NCBI GenBank assembly: GCA_900553965.1 | Contig: USFX01000022.1 | Coordinates: 1-19,253, forward strand | Reading direction: 5' to 3' | Length of the DNA stretch: 19,253 nucleotides | DNA from: an uncultured Prevotella sp. | GTDB lineage: Bacteria; Bacteroidota; Bacteroidia; Bacteroidales; Bacteroidaceae | In this document: positions 1 through 8,074 of the stretch, piece by piece | How the letters are laid out: the number at the start of each line of letters is the position of its first letter | Numbering within the stretch: position 1 is the first letter of the stretch | Notes under the pieces: model-generated | The model's database searches: none | What the model saw: the letters and a program-made list of their open reading frames with translations, nothing else | Told to the model about the DNA's origin: nothing | Program-made: the position numbers and the translations under genes

Positions 1-577
1 ATATATCAATGGCCACCTGGTTGTTTCCGCCTTCCGGCACAATGAGGTCGGCGTAGCGCTTGGAGGGCTCCACAAACTGCTCGTGCATGGGCTTGAGCAC
101 TTTCAGGTAGCGGTCGATGACCATGTCGACGGTACGTCCGCGCTCAATGACATCACGCTGGATGTTGCGGATGAGACGCTCGTCGGAGTCGGTATCTACG
201 AAGATTTTCAGGTCCATCATGTCGCGCAACTTCTTGTTGAGCAACGTCATGATGCCCTCGATGATGATAACGGGTTTCGGCTCGACATGGATTGTCTCCG
301 GAAGGCGGTTGCACTTGAGATACGAATACGTAGGCTGCTCTACGGCCTCGCCGGCCTTGAGCATCTTGATGTGCTCCGTGAGCAGTTTCCAGTCGAAAGC
401 GTCCGGATGGTCGAAGTTGATGGCGTGACGCTCCTCGTCGGTCATGCCGGTCGTATCGTTATAGTACGAGTCGAGCGGCACGACAGCCACATAATGCGGC
501 GGAAGGGCCTCGGCTATTCTCTTCACAACGGTGGTCTTACCTGAGCCTGTGCCACCGGCTATTCCTATTATTGTCAT
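1..577 (-). CDS. udk: Uridine kinase, C-terminus cut off by the window edge
   Basis: Uridine/cytidine kinase of the pyrimidine salvage pathway, phosphorylating uridine to UMP in the cytoplasm. Translation from the ATG at 577-575 gives 192 residues with no stop before the left edge. Visible are the N-terminal MTIIGIAGGTGSGKTT with the P-loop (GGTGSGKT, about residues 8-15), PLDSYYND (substrate Asp region, about residues 34-41), FDHPDAFDW, the PTYSY segment and the IIIEGIMTL strand, all standard for uridine kinase. Family members are usually a little over 200 residues, so only a short C-terminal piece is missing. It lies 101 bp downstream of the glycosylase-like gene on the same strand. No clear promoter of the lineage type is seen in that gap, so it may be co-transcribed with the two upstream genes. 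Identification is secure. Confidence 0.96.
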   Translation of the reverse strand, partial: MTIIGIAGGTGSGKTTVVKRIAEALPPHYVAVVPLDSYYNDTTGMTDEERHAINFDHPDAFDWKLLTEHIKMLKAGEAVEQPTYSYLKCNRLPETIHVEPKPVIIIEGIMTLLNKKLRDMMDLKIFVDTDSDERLIRNIQRDVIERGRTVDMVIDRYLKVLKPMHEQFVEPSKRYADLIVPEGGNNQVAIDI

Positions 578-678
578 ATTCTGAGGTTATTGGTTTATTC
601 CCATTTTTAATACTGCACCTGCGCAGACGTACCTTAATAATATATATATGGCATCCGTCACAACACAAGGGCAAGTCT

Positions 679-1245
679 CTATACGCCGAAGATTTTCCGG
701 TAGAACTCCGCTTTCCATTCTATCGGCCTCGGATAGGCGCGCGACGACGACGGCATGCGCCACAGAGTGAGCCGGCGACCGGCGAAATCGACGCAGACGC
801 TCTTGCCCACTTCGGGCATCTCACCGGCCCCGACGATGTCACGCAGTGTGTCGGACGCCTTCTGGCCTGTCACCACCACCGAACGGCACTCGGGCATACG
901 TTCGAGCAAGGCGGCAAGATCCGTGGGCCGCACAATCTGAAGAAAATTGTCCGAAGCGTTGTTCTTCAGCCTGACGACCTCTTCAGCCGTATCGTACAGC
1001 GCTATGCCCTGCTCGCGGCAGAATTCCTCTATCCGTCCGCGGTCGAAACGCTTCTCACCGGGGCAGACGAAATGGTTCTTGTCGCCGGTGAAGATATATC
1101 CGAGAATGCGCCACATGTCGTTCTGGAAATTGGGATAGAAGAAATCCATCGACCAGCGTACGCGCTGTGGCGGGAAACTGCCCAGCATCAGCACGCGAGC
1201 TTCCGGCGGCAAAAAAGGTTTCAGCGGATGTTTCTCTATGTTCAT
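679..1245 (-). CDS. Uracil/hypoxanthine-DNA glycosylase-like protein (UDG superfamily)
   Basis: A 188-residue protein of the uracil-DNA glycosylase superfamily, closest in pattern to the family 6 (hypoxanthine/deoxyinosine) branch; such enzymes remove deaminated bases in base-excision repair. Seen: an early LGSFPP motif (residues 21-26), then FFYPNFQNDMW (35-45), where the Asn three residues before Trp (N42) lies where the catalytic Asn sits in family 6, the central VVVTGQKA strand (about 123-130), and a C-terminal MPSSSRAYPR (about 163-172) in the position of the leucine-loop motif (LPSTSPAN in family 6). The start ATG at 1245 is 2 bp after the stop of the cotH-like gene, so both are almost certainly on one transcript. 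No signal peptide, so cytoplasmic. Substrate (uracil or hypoxanthine) cannot be settled by reading; superfamily membership is confident, subfamily is inferred. Confidence 0.82.
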   Translation of the reverse strand: MNIEKHPLKPFLPPEARVLMLGSFPPQRVRWSMDFFYPNFQNDMWRILGYIFTGDKNHFVCPGEKRFDRGRIEEFCREQGIALYDTAEEVVRLKNNASDNFLQIVRPTDLAALLERMPECRSVVVTGQKASDTLRDIVGAGEMPEVGKSVCVDFAGRRLTLWRMPSSSRAYPRPIEWKAEFYRKIFGV

Positions 1246-1247
1246 AT

Positions 1248-3167
1248 TCAGATCTTCAGTTTTTTACCATTGACGATATATATGCCCGCCGGCAGCGAAC
1301 GGCGCAACTCCCCGACAGCAACGCCACGGCGCAGAAGCACGCCCGAAAGGCTGTAGACGTCCACGGTCGAGACAGCGGAACAGCGGTCAACGTTGACGAT
1401 GGCGTCGGTTCCGGGGTCGTCAGGCTCCGTGAGGTCGTATGGGGTAAGCTGGGAATATACGTATCTCGCACGTGTGTCTATCCACGAACTCATATTGCCG
1501 CTCACCGAAGCATAGCCCCGGCCGTCGCTCCAGAGCGTGGCGTTATGCTCAAACGACGGCCGGGTATAACGGTAGTAGTCACCGCAGTAGTCGATAATCT
1601 CCTGCAGATGATTGTCCATGAAATCGGTCCATACCTTATAGTAAGCCTTATCCACTACCTCACCTGTATTCTGACGCAGGTCACGTATGAACGTCCATGA
1701 CTCCATCTTCCTTGAATATGCCGTCCAAAAATCGGCATTCTGGTCGGCAGTGCAATAATTACGATTGGTTTCATAACCAAAGGCCCAGTCAAGATCCCAC
1801 ACCGGGCCGAACACGTATTTGCTGTCCTTGTCCGTCATGTCGGCCTTATATACATATGTACTCTTGGGATGCTGTATCTCATAGTTGACGATAAGATCAT
1901 TAACCATGAGATAGCGCGCAAGCATGTCCACGTCGACCAGCGGCGATATGTCCTCCTTGCGGTAGAGCGCATCGGTGAAACGGTTGAAGTCGGCCTTTAT
2001 GCCGTCAAGGGTCAGGTGTGTCTCTGTCTCGCTGAGATCGGGGTCCTTGATGTTCACCGGAAGATTATAGCGGGTGGTCCTGAACTTGTACGCCTCGTCG
2101 TAGTATGTGTCCAGTTCGAGCAGGGCGGCCACGGTCTCATCCTCAACGTCAACACTGTTGGCCGACACGCCGACCTTCTCCGTGAAGATATAGCTGCCGC
2201 GGTAGTTGCCGTTGATGTACAGTTCAACGGGGATGACATGGTTTGCAGCCGCCGTGCCCACCATGCGCGCAATTTTCATACCGACGGCATTGGCCATCAT
2301 CGAGCGCGTCTGGCTGTTGGCCTGAAGAACCCAGCTCTTGGCCTTTTTCAGGCCGAAAGGCGCCTGCTTCTTCACAAATTTCAGCCGGTAAGGATTCTTG
2401 TCCCAGGGATTGCTGCTCCAGCTGGTGTTGCCGCGTCCCTTTATCTGAACGTCGGTGGCGTCCATCGACGGGAACACGCCCGCACCGTCAATCGTGATTT
2501 TAGCCGAAAGATACACGTCCTTGCTGCTAACCATCTCACCGTTCTCAATGTCAATGTCCATCCGAGGCACATTCGTCACACGGTCCACGAGCCAATCGGC
2601 CGTCACACGGTAATGGCGGCCGTACGGACGCATGGCCCATTCCGTGCCCGTGTCTCTTGTATTGGTGTATATGAGTTCACCGGGACGCGCCACCACAAAT
2701 GTCTTGCCGTCGCGATAGCTGTCACGGCTCACGCCGCTCTGCTGTCTGCGGCCGTCGATATAGGCCGAGGCCGAAGCGTCCGACAGTTCAAAAGACGGGG
2801 TGAGCCAACGGCCGATAGACGGTACCGTAATCTTTATCTCCGAGTCGTCCGTGATGGTCGACTCTATGTTTGCATACACCTCATCGTTATGCTTGCTCTG
2901 TATGGTGAACGACGTGAAGGACGGCAACGGACCGGCCGGGCTTTCGAAAGAGGTTCTCTCGACGTCGTCCAAGAGGTAGGAGAACTCTGCTCCCGAAGCG
3001 GTTTTGATCACGAGCCGTCCGGCTTCCGTCGTCTGACGTTCGACAACGGCCATCGGAAAGGCATTGAAACCGCCACTCTTCATATAGACGAAAAGCGTGT
3101 CGGATGGTGTTTCTGCACGTCCCCCAAGAACCGAGAGTAAAGTTGCAGCCAATAGGAAATGTTTCAT
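1248..3167 (-). CDS. Secreted CotH kinase family protein
   Basis: 639-residue exported protein containing a CotH-type kinase-like domain. CotH of Bacillus spores phosphorylates serines of coat proteins; bacterial homologues outside spore formers have unknown substrates. Seen: signal peptide (MKHFLLAATLLSVLGGRA, cleavage near residue 18, no lipobox), a beta-rich N-terminal part (about 20-200), then the CotH core with KGRGNTSW (243-250), KNPYRLKF (257-264), the helix around residues 290-300, and FGPVWDLDWAFG (453-464), whose Asp residues match the metal-binding motif. The last ~50 residues (VDVYSLSGVLLRRG ... LPAGIYIVNGKK) look like the C-terminal cell-surface sorting or adhesion type tail common in this phylum, possibly a type IX secretion signal. 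First gene of a minus-strand unit with the glycosylase-like gene 2 bp downstream. Family is confident; role unknown. Confidence 0.9.
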   Translation of the reverse strand: MKHFLLAATLLSVLGGRAETPSDTLFVYMKSGGFNAFPMAVVERQTTEAGRLVIKTASGAEFSYLLDDVERTSFESPAGPLPSFTSFTIQSKHNDEVYANIESTITDDSEIKITVPSIGRWLTPSFELSDASASAYIDGRRQQSGVSRDSYRDGKTFVVARPGELIYTNTRDTGTEWAMRPYGRHYRVTADWLVDRVTNVPRMDIDIENGEMVSSKDVYLSAKITIDGAGVFPSMDATDVQIKGRGNTSWSSNPWDKNPYRLKFVKKQAPFGLKKAKSWVLQANSQTRSMMANAVGMKIARMVGTAAANHVIPVELYINGNYRGSYIFTEKVGVSANSVDVEDETVAALLELDTYYDEAYKFRTTRYNLPVNIKDPDLSETETHLTLDGIKADFNRFTDALYRKEDISPLVDVDMLARYLMVNDLIVNYEIQHPKSTYVYKADMTDKDSKYVFGPVWDLDWAFGYETNRNYCTADQNADFWTAYSRKMESWTFIRDLRQNTGEVVDKAYYKVWTDFMDNHLQEIIDYCGDYYRYTRPSFEHNATLWSDGRGYASVSGNMSSWIDTRARYVYSQLTPYDLTEPDDPGTDAIVNVDRCSAVSTVDVYSLSGVLLRRGVAVGELRRSLPAGIYIVNGKKLKI

Positions 3168-3196
3168 TGTTGTTCTGATTATGAGGTGTATAAATA

Positions 3197-3228
3197 CAAA
3201 TATAGCGATTTTGTCAGACGGTCATAAA
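3197..3228 (-). promoter_or_regulatory. Promoter of the cotH-like gene, lying inside an inverted repeat
   Basis: On the minus strand a perfect TATATTTG (TAnnTTTG, the Bacteroidota -7 element) occupies 3204-3197, with TTTA at 3228-3225 in the -33 position, spacer 20. It ends 29 bp before the cotH ATG. The -7 element overlaps one arm of the 21-bp inverted repeat and the -33-like element lies in its loop. Confidence 0.6.
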
Positions 3229-3270
3229 GCTGTCATGCTTTAAACTCTATCTGACAAAACCGCTATATTT
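3198..3270. repeat. Long inverted repeat with a nested hairpin
   Basis: Arms 3198-3218 and 3250-3270 are 21 bp each and complementary at 20 of 21 positions. The odd pair is A-C if the plus strand is transcribed and G-U if the minus strand is. The 31-nt loop holds a second inverted repeat, TAAAGC at 3225-3230 and GCTTTA at 3237-3242. It sits downstream of the exonuclease-phosphatase gene and upstream of cotH, both minus strand. No T-run follows on the minus strand, so it is not a standard terminator. Confidence 0.85.
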
Positions 3271-3311
3271 CAAATTTCTTTTGAACGTGTCACTCTCACT
3301 GCGCGATTATT

Positions 3312-4370
3312 TCATTTCTTCTGTTCCTTGACCAGATATACGATTGTCGGCAGGTGGTCAGAGAAGCCGTCGAGCCAGACGCCGCCGGCATGTGTGCGGA
3401 GCGGGTTACCCTTATACTTGCCGTCCTGCTGGATCATGTAGTCACGGCGGAAAATCTGATGCTTGAAATACTTCAGCGTCGAATAATCTTTCCTTCCGTC
3501 GCGGCAGAGCAACGACGGCGAGAGGATGATCTGGTCGAAGAGATTCCACGCGCCGTTATACATAAGCGTGCCACGGCCTTCCTTGGCCAGTACGTTCCAC
3601 CACGGATTGTACATGTCGCCGTCGCCAACTTCCTTGATTTCGCGCTTTCCACCCAGCGCCTCAGCCATTGACTTGTCCATCGGGTCGTCGTTCATGTCGC
3701 CCATGACGAGCACCTTCACCTGCGGGTCGTCCTTGATGAGCGAGTCTTTCAGGGCGCGCAGCTGGCGGCCGCCGCACTCACGGTAGAAAGAAGTAGCGAA
3801 ACGGCTGGGCAGGTGGTTGACGACAACCGTCACATGCTCGCCGGCCAGAGTTCCGCTGACGGTGAGGAAGCCGCGGGTGCAGTAGTCGCTGTCCTTCTCC
3901 AGTTCCGGAACGTAGGGCACGAGCTTGACGTCACGCACGGTGAAAAGTTTCGGATTGTAGAGCATGGCGCAGTCGACACCGCGGCGGTCGGGGCCTTCGA
4001 TGTGACAATACTTATAACCGCGGGCGGCCAGTTCCGGCTGGGCCGTGAGATCGTCAAGGACCTTTGAGTTCTCCACCTCGCTCACACCGATGACGGCACA
4101 GCCGACACTCTTTGGCAGCACATCGGTACCCATGTCCGAAAGGACGCGGGCAAGATTGCGGAGCTTATGGGAATATTTGCGGCCGTTCCATTTATAGGAA
4201 CCGTTGGGAAGGAACTCATAGTCCTTCTTGCCTTCATCATGACACGTGTCAAAAAGGTTTTCAAGATTGTAGAAACCTACGGCATAGACGCTGAATTTCT
4301 TATCCTGAGCATCTGCCAAACCGGCTCCGATGAGGAGCAGCATCGTTAAAACCAAAATGAGTTTGTTCAT
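3312..4370 (-). CDS. Secreted endonuclease/exonuclease/phosphatase family protein
   Basis: 352-residue metal-dependent phosphoesterase of the EEP (DNase I/exonuclease III-like) superfamily, predicted to be exported. Seen: signal peptide (residues 1 to about 21, ending GLADA, no lipobox), FYNLENLFD (33-41) with the first metal-side Asn, VSEVEN (96-101) with the Mg-binding Glu, GVDCAMLY (131-138), NHLPSR (185-190) with a catalytic His, GDMNDDP (224-230) with the Asp/Asn pair, and SDHLP (337-341) with the final Asp-His pair. All catalytic motifs are intact and the length is normal. The FYNLENLFD form is typical of Bacteroidota members found beside outer-membrane uptake systems. It is transcribed divergently from the TonB-dependent receptor, 158 bp away. 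A DNase or nucleotide phosphatase role outside the cytoplasm fits the neighbourhood, but the superfamily also contains phospholipid phosphatases. Confidence 0.9.
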   Translation of the reverse strand: MNKLILVLTMLLLIGAGLADAQDKKFSVYAVGFYNLENLFDTCHDEGKKDYEFLPNGSYKWNGRKYSHKLRNLARVLSDMGTDVLPKSVGCAVIGVSEVENSKVLDDLTAQPELAARGYKYCHIEGPDRRGVDCAMLYNPKLFTVRDVKLVPYVPELEKDSDYCTRGFLTVSGTLAGEHVTVVVNHLPSRFATSFYRECGGRQLRALKDSLIKDDPQVKVLVMGDMNDDPMDKSMAEALGGKREIKEVGDGDMYNPWWNVLAKEGRGTLMYNGAWNLFDQIILSPSLLCRDGRKDYSTLKYFKHQIFRRDYMIQQDGKYKGNPLRTHAGGVWLDGFSDHLPTIVYLVKEQKK

Positions 4371-4399
4371 TGTCGCTATTGTTTTTTCGTTTTATACTG

Positions 4400-4407
4400 C
4401 AAATATC
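4400..4407 (-). promoter_or_regulatory. Probable -7 element of the exonuclease-phosphatase gene
   Basis: Minus-strand GATATTTG, one mismatch to TAnnTTTG, 29 bp before the ATG in an AT-rich divergent intergenic region. No convincing -33 box is seen. Confidence 0.4.
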
Positions 4408-4482
4408 GGGATTTAAAATGAAAAAAGGATAGGTTTCATTAAATTTTTATAAGTTTTTCTTTCATTTGTCACATTAATTTAG

Positions 4483-4490
4483 TTACTTTG
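4483..4490 (+). promoter_or_regulatory. Probable -7 element of the receptor operon
   Basis: TTACTTTG, one mismatch to TAnnTTTG, followed by an AT-rich leader to the ATG at 4529. A TTTC at 4460-4463 with a 19-bp spacer is the only candidate -33 box. No Shine-Dalgarno sequence is seen, as usual for this phylum. Confidence 0.4.
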
Positions 4491-4528
4491 TCGCTGCAAA
4501 TCAATGAATAATAACTAAAATTTAAACT

Positions 4529-7081
4529 ATGCAGAAAAAGCTGAAATTAGCAGTGATTGCATTGTGTTGCACATCAGCGGCCTTCGCGCAGACCCCAACA
4601 GGGCAGCAGCCGAAGGAAAACAACCCCGCTGATGACGAACAGGCTTTCACTTTCACAGAAGCACAGCTTGGCGAGGATGACGACATGTCACAGAACGTGA
4701 CCATCATCAACTCGAACAGCAACCTTTACGCGAGTCAGGTGGGCTATCTGTTCAGCCCCGTCAGATTCAGGTATCGTGCCTTCAATCAAAAGTACAATGA
4801 AATCTACATCAACGGTGCGCCGATGAACGACATGGAGTCGGGACAGTTCAGATACTCCATGATCGGCGGACTAAACCCACAGACACGCAATGTGGAATTT
4901 GCGCTACCGTTTGAGGCCAACAACTTCTCCATGTCAGCCATGGGCGGTTCAAACAACTACAACTTCAGACCTTCCTCACAGCCCGTCGGCAACCGCGTGA
5001 CACTGAGCGGCGCCAACCGCAACTATACTCTCCGCGCCGGATATACCTACAACTCCGGTCTGAGTGAAAAAGGTTGGGCCTACTCTGCCGCCGTCATGTA
5101 CAGATGGGCTAACCGCGGATATGTTGAAGGAACGTTCTACAACTCGCTGTCCTATTTCCTCGGTGTGGAGAAGGTCTTCAACGACCAGCACAGCCTTTCA
5201 CTCGTCACATGGGGCAACCCGACCGAACGCGCCTCTCAGGGTGCTGCGACGGACGAGGCCTACTGGCTGGCAAACGACCGCTACTACAACCCCTATTGGG
5301 GATATCAGAACGGAAAGAAGCGCAATTCGCGCGTGGTCAACGATTTCGCACCGACAGCCTTGCTGACATGGGACTGGAAAATCAACGACTACATGAAGCT
5401 GACGACGGCGCTGACCGGAAAGTACAGCCACTATAAGAGCACGAAGCTCAACTACAGCAACTCCGACAACCCGCATCCCAACTACTGGAAGAACCTGCCG
5501 TCAAGCTTCTATGACGTGTGGGACGAGACGGACGCCACGAACCGCACGGACCAGAACCTTGCCGACTGGCAGTCGTCATACGAGTTCTGGACGGCGTCGA
5601 AGGCAAACCGTCAGATCAACTGGGACCGTCTCTACTACTCCAACCAGCAGCTGGCCGCTCAGGGTAAGGACGCCATGTACTATATTCAGGCAAAGAACAA
5701 CGACCAGCTGATGCTCACGCTGTCGTCTGCCCTGAAGATGGACCTGACGAAGACATCTGCACTCAATCTGGGCTTCAACCTCCAGACCACGAAGGGCATG
5801 CACTATCAGACAATGGAGGACCTGCTGGGCGCAACAGTGTTCCATAACATAAACACGTATGCGCTGGGAACATACGCAGGAAGCTCAAACGAGGTTCAGT
5901 ATGACCTGAACAATCCTAACGGTGAGGTGCGCGAGGGCGACAAGTTCGGCTACAACTACAATCTGCTCGTTGACAAGGCCAACGTATGGGCTACCTACAA
6001 AAACGACTTCAACCAGATTCACACCTTCCTGAGCGGACGTGTCGGAGCGACATCAATGCAGCGCGACGGTAAGATGCGCAACGGTCTGGCCGCAGACAAC
6101 TCTTACGGAAAGAGCGGCACAGCCCGCTTCCTTGACGGCGGCGTGAAGGCAGGAGCAACGTTCAGCGACGGTCCGTTCACCATGACATGGGGTCTGGGCT
6201 ATGAGTTGCGCACTCCGACGGCCTCAACAGCTTTCGTCTCTCCGGAAATCAACAACGATTTTGTCAACAACCTTAAAAACGAGAAAGTGTTCTCTGCTGA
6301 ATTAGGATACTATTTCAAGTTCCCGTGGATCAACATTTCGCTCAACGGTTACTACTCACACATTACAGACGGAACGGAGTGGCAGAATTTCTACTATGAC
6401 GACATCAACTCGTTCTCATACGTATCGTTCACCGGTGTTAAAAAGGAATACTACGGAGCCGAACTCGGAGCAAACATCAAGATCAACTCCGCATTCAGCG
6501 TCAAGCTTCTCGGACAGATCAGCGAAGCCAAATATGCCGACAACACCAACGTGCGCTACATGAACTCTACATCGGCCGAGTATGTTGACGACATCTGCTA
6601 CAATAAGGACATGCACGAGAACGGAACGCCGCTGACGGCTGCCAGCCTCGGCCTGAGCTATCACGCCGGCGGATGGTTCATCGACCTCAACGGAAACTAC
6701 TATGACCGCATCTATCTGTCTTATTCTCCCAGCTTCCGCTATTGGGAAAGTCTGAAAAACCGGCATGCTGTATACGGTGACGTGTTTGATGCCGACGGGA
6801 ACATCTTGCCCGGTATTCTTGATCAGGCCAAGGGCAAGGGTGGCTTCATGCTTGACGCCTCTATCGGAAAGTCCATCTATCTGAAGAAGGGTTCGCTGTC
6901 AATCAACCTCACTCTGACCAACGTTCTCAACAACCGCGACATCGTCACCGGTGGTTATGAGCAGAGCCGCAGCGACTACACTCAGAGCGGAAACACGCGC
7001 ACATACAAGTTCTCGAAGAATCCGATGAAGTTCTACGCCTACGGAACCAACGGAATGTTGAACATTACATATAAATTCTAA
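4529..7081 (+). CDS. TonB-dependent receptor, SusD-less
   Basis: 850-residue outer-membrane TonB-dependent transporter. Seen: a signal peptide (residues 1 to about 21, ending AAFA before QTPT), a short acidic, low-complexity stretch (about 22-55) that could carry the TonB-contact segment, a plug-like region (about 56-150) with YNEIYINGAPMND, then repeated amphipathic beta strands rich in aromatics and Asn/Gly up to a final NITYKF ending in Phe, the outer-membrane barrel signature. It lacks the N-terminal carboxypeptidase-regulatory-like domain usual in SusC proteins, and no SusD gene is adjacent. First gene of a tight plus-strand operon: the DUF5689 lipoprotein starts 11 bp downstream. Receptor identity is confident. 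The substrate is inferred to be nucleic acid or its fragments from the flanking nucleases and OB-fold lipoproteins; peptide, metal or glycan uptake cannot be excluded by sequence. Confidence 0.9.
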   Translation: MQKKLKLAVIALCCTSAAFAQTPTGQQPKENNPADDEQAFTFTEAQLGEDDDMSQNVTIINSNSNLYASQVGYLFSPVRFRYRAFNQKYNEIYINGAPMNDMESGQFRYSMIGGLNPQTRNVEFALPFEANNFSMSAMGGSNNYNFRPSSQPVGNRVTLSGANRNYTLRAGYTYNSGLSEKGWAYSAAVMYRWANRGYVEGTFYNSLSYFLGVEKVFNDQHSLSLVTWGNPTERASQGAATDEAYWLANDRYYNPYWGYQNGKKRNSRVVNDFAPTALLTWDWKINDYMKLTTALTGKYSHYKSTKLNYSNSDNPHPNYWKNLPSSFYDVWDETDATNRTDQNLADWQSSYEFWTASKANRQINWDRLYYSNQQLAAQGKDAMYYIQAKNNDQLMLTLSSALKMDLTKTSALNLGFNLQTTKGMHYQTMEDLLGATVFHNINTYALGTYAGSSNEVQYDLNNPNGEVREGDKFGYNYNLLVDKANVWATYKNDFNQIHTFLSGRVGATSMQRDGKMRNGLAADNSYGKSGTARFLDGGVKAGATFSDGPFTMTWGLGYELRTPTASTAFVSPEINNDFVNNLKNEKVFSAELGYYFKFPWINISLNGYYSHITDGTEWQNFYYDDINSFSYVSFTGVKKEYYGAELGANIKINSAFSVKLLGQISEAKYADNTNVRYMNSTSAEYVDDICYNKDMHENGTPLTAASLGLSYHAGGWFIDLNGNYYDRIYLSYSPSFRYWESLKNRHAVYGDVFDADGNILPGILDQAKGKGGFMLDASIGKSIYLKKGSLSINLTLTNVLNNRDIVTGGYEQSRSDYTQSGNTRTYKFSKNPMKFYAYGTNGMLNITYKF

Positions 7082-7092
7082 ACGCTACGAAT

Positions 7093-8037
7093 ATGAAAAA
7101 GATGAAATATATCCTCATTGCCTGCGTATGCGCACTGATGACAGGGTGCATGGCAGGAGAGGACTATGGCTTCGACACGGACTGGAGCGCTCCGGACACG
7201 GACAACGCATACGGCAATCCCGAGCTGCAGGAGACCAACGTCATCACGGTGAAGGAATTGCTCAGCCGCTATGTCGACCCGATGACCGCTGCCAACGACA
7301 CGACCATGATACGTGAGGACGTCCAGATAAAGGTCATCGTCACAGGAAACGACATCGAGGGTAATATATATAATGAGGTGGCCGTCAAGGACGAGACCGG
7401 CGCTATCCTCATCTGTATCGCCCAGGGCGGCCTCTACGGCTATCTGCCCGTCGGCAAGGAAATCCTCGTCGACCTCAAGGGACTCCACATCGGACTCTAT
7501 GGCAACCAGCCGCAAATCGGCGTGGCATACACCAACGCTTCCGGAAAGACTTTCCCCAGCCGCATGAACCGCAACATCTGGCAGAAGCACTTCAAGTATG
7601 TCGACGCCGGCTTCACCCACGAAGTAGCTCCGGAAGAGTTTGACGTGACACGCATGCAGGACGTGGAGTATGTCAAAGCTTGCCGCGGCAAGCTCATGAC
7701 TGTAAAAGGTGTGGAAATGTATATAACAGACTCCAAAACCGGCCAGTTCAAAAAAGCAGACGGCAAGACTATGGTTTGGGCCAGCGAAGCCGAGAAGGAC
7801 GCAGGAAACGGAGTTAGCCGTCCAATAAGTATCAACGGCAATATCCCCACAAGCGGAAGCTACGCTGCTTTCGTGGTCCGTTCAAGCACATACGCTGACT
7901 TCGCCGCTTTAGCTATGCCAGCCGAGAAAGTCAACCTGACCGGTATCTTCACCGTCTATGCAAACAATCCCGACCGCTACGGCTATACATGGCAGATTCT
8001 GCTGCGTGAAGGAACCGACATTGAGATTGCAGAATAA
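7093..8037 (+). CDS. DUF5689 OB-fold lipoprotein
   Basis: 314-residue predicted lipoprotein. The N-terminus MKKMKYILIACVCALMTGC gives a lipobox LMTGC with the lipidated Cys at residue 19, and acidic residues (E23, D24) follow shortly, as in lipoproteins exported to the cell surface in this phylum. The body (about 50-310) matches DUF5689: ITVKELLSRY, VIVTGNDIEGNIYNEVAVKD (81-100), ILICI, LPVGKEILVDLKGL and a C-terminal NLTGIFTVY strand, a beta-rich pattern related to OB folds. Biochemical function of DUF5689 is not established to my knowledge. It lies 11 bp after the receptor and 37 bp before the DUF6359 gene, so the three are likely one operon. The probable job is a surface binding partner of the receptor, taking the place of a SusD protein; this is inference. 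Confidence 0.85.
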   Translation: MKKMKYILIACVCALMTGCMAGEDYGFDTDWSAPDTDNAYGNPELQETNVITVKELLSRYVDPMTAANDTTMIREDVQIKVIVTGNDIEGNIYNEVAVKDETGAILICIAQGGLYGYLPVGKEILVDLKGLHIGLYGNQPQIGVAYTNASGKTFPSRMNRNIWQKHFKYVDAGFTHEVAPEEFDVTRMQDVEYVKACRGKLMTVKGVEMYITDSKTGQFKKADGKTMVWASEAEKDAGNGVSRPISINGNIPTSGSYAAFVVRSSTYADFAALAMPAEKVNLTGIFTVYANNPDRYGYTWQILLREGTDIEIAE

Positions 8038-8074
8038 AGAAACAATTCAATAACAACAAAAATAATACACATTT

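Noticed and set aside
571..1356. 261-codon plus-strand open frame
   Set aside because: It lies antisense to the glycosylase-like gene and the end of the cotH gene, both with clear family motifs; its translation has no recognisable pattern.
1869..3140. 423-codon plus-strand open frame
   Set aside because: Fully antisense to the cotH-like gene; a by-product of its codon usage.
3198..3270. Inverted repeat considered as insertion-sequence ends or a standard terminator
   Set aside because: The spacer is only 31 nt, no transposase is present, and no T-run follows in the direction of transcription.
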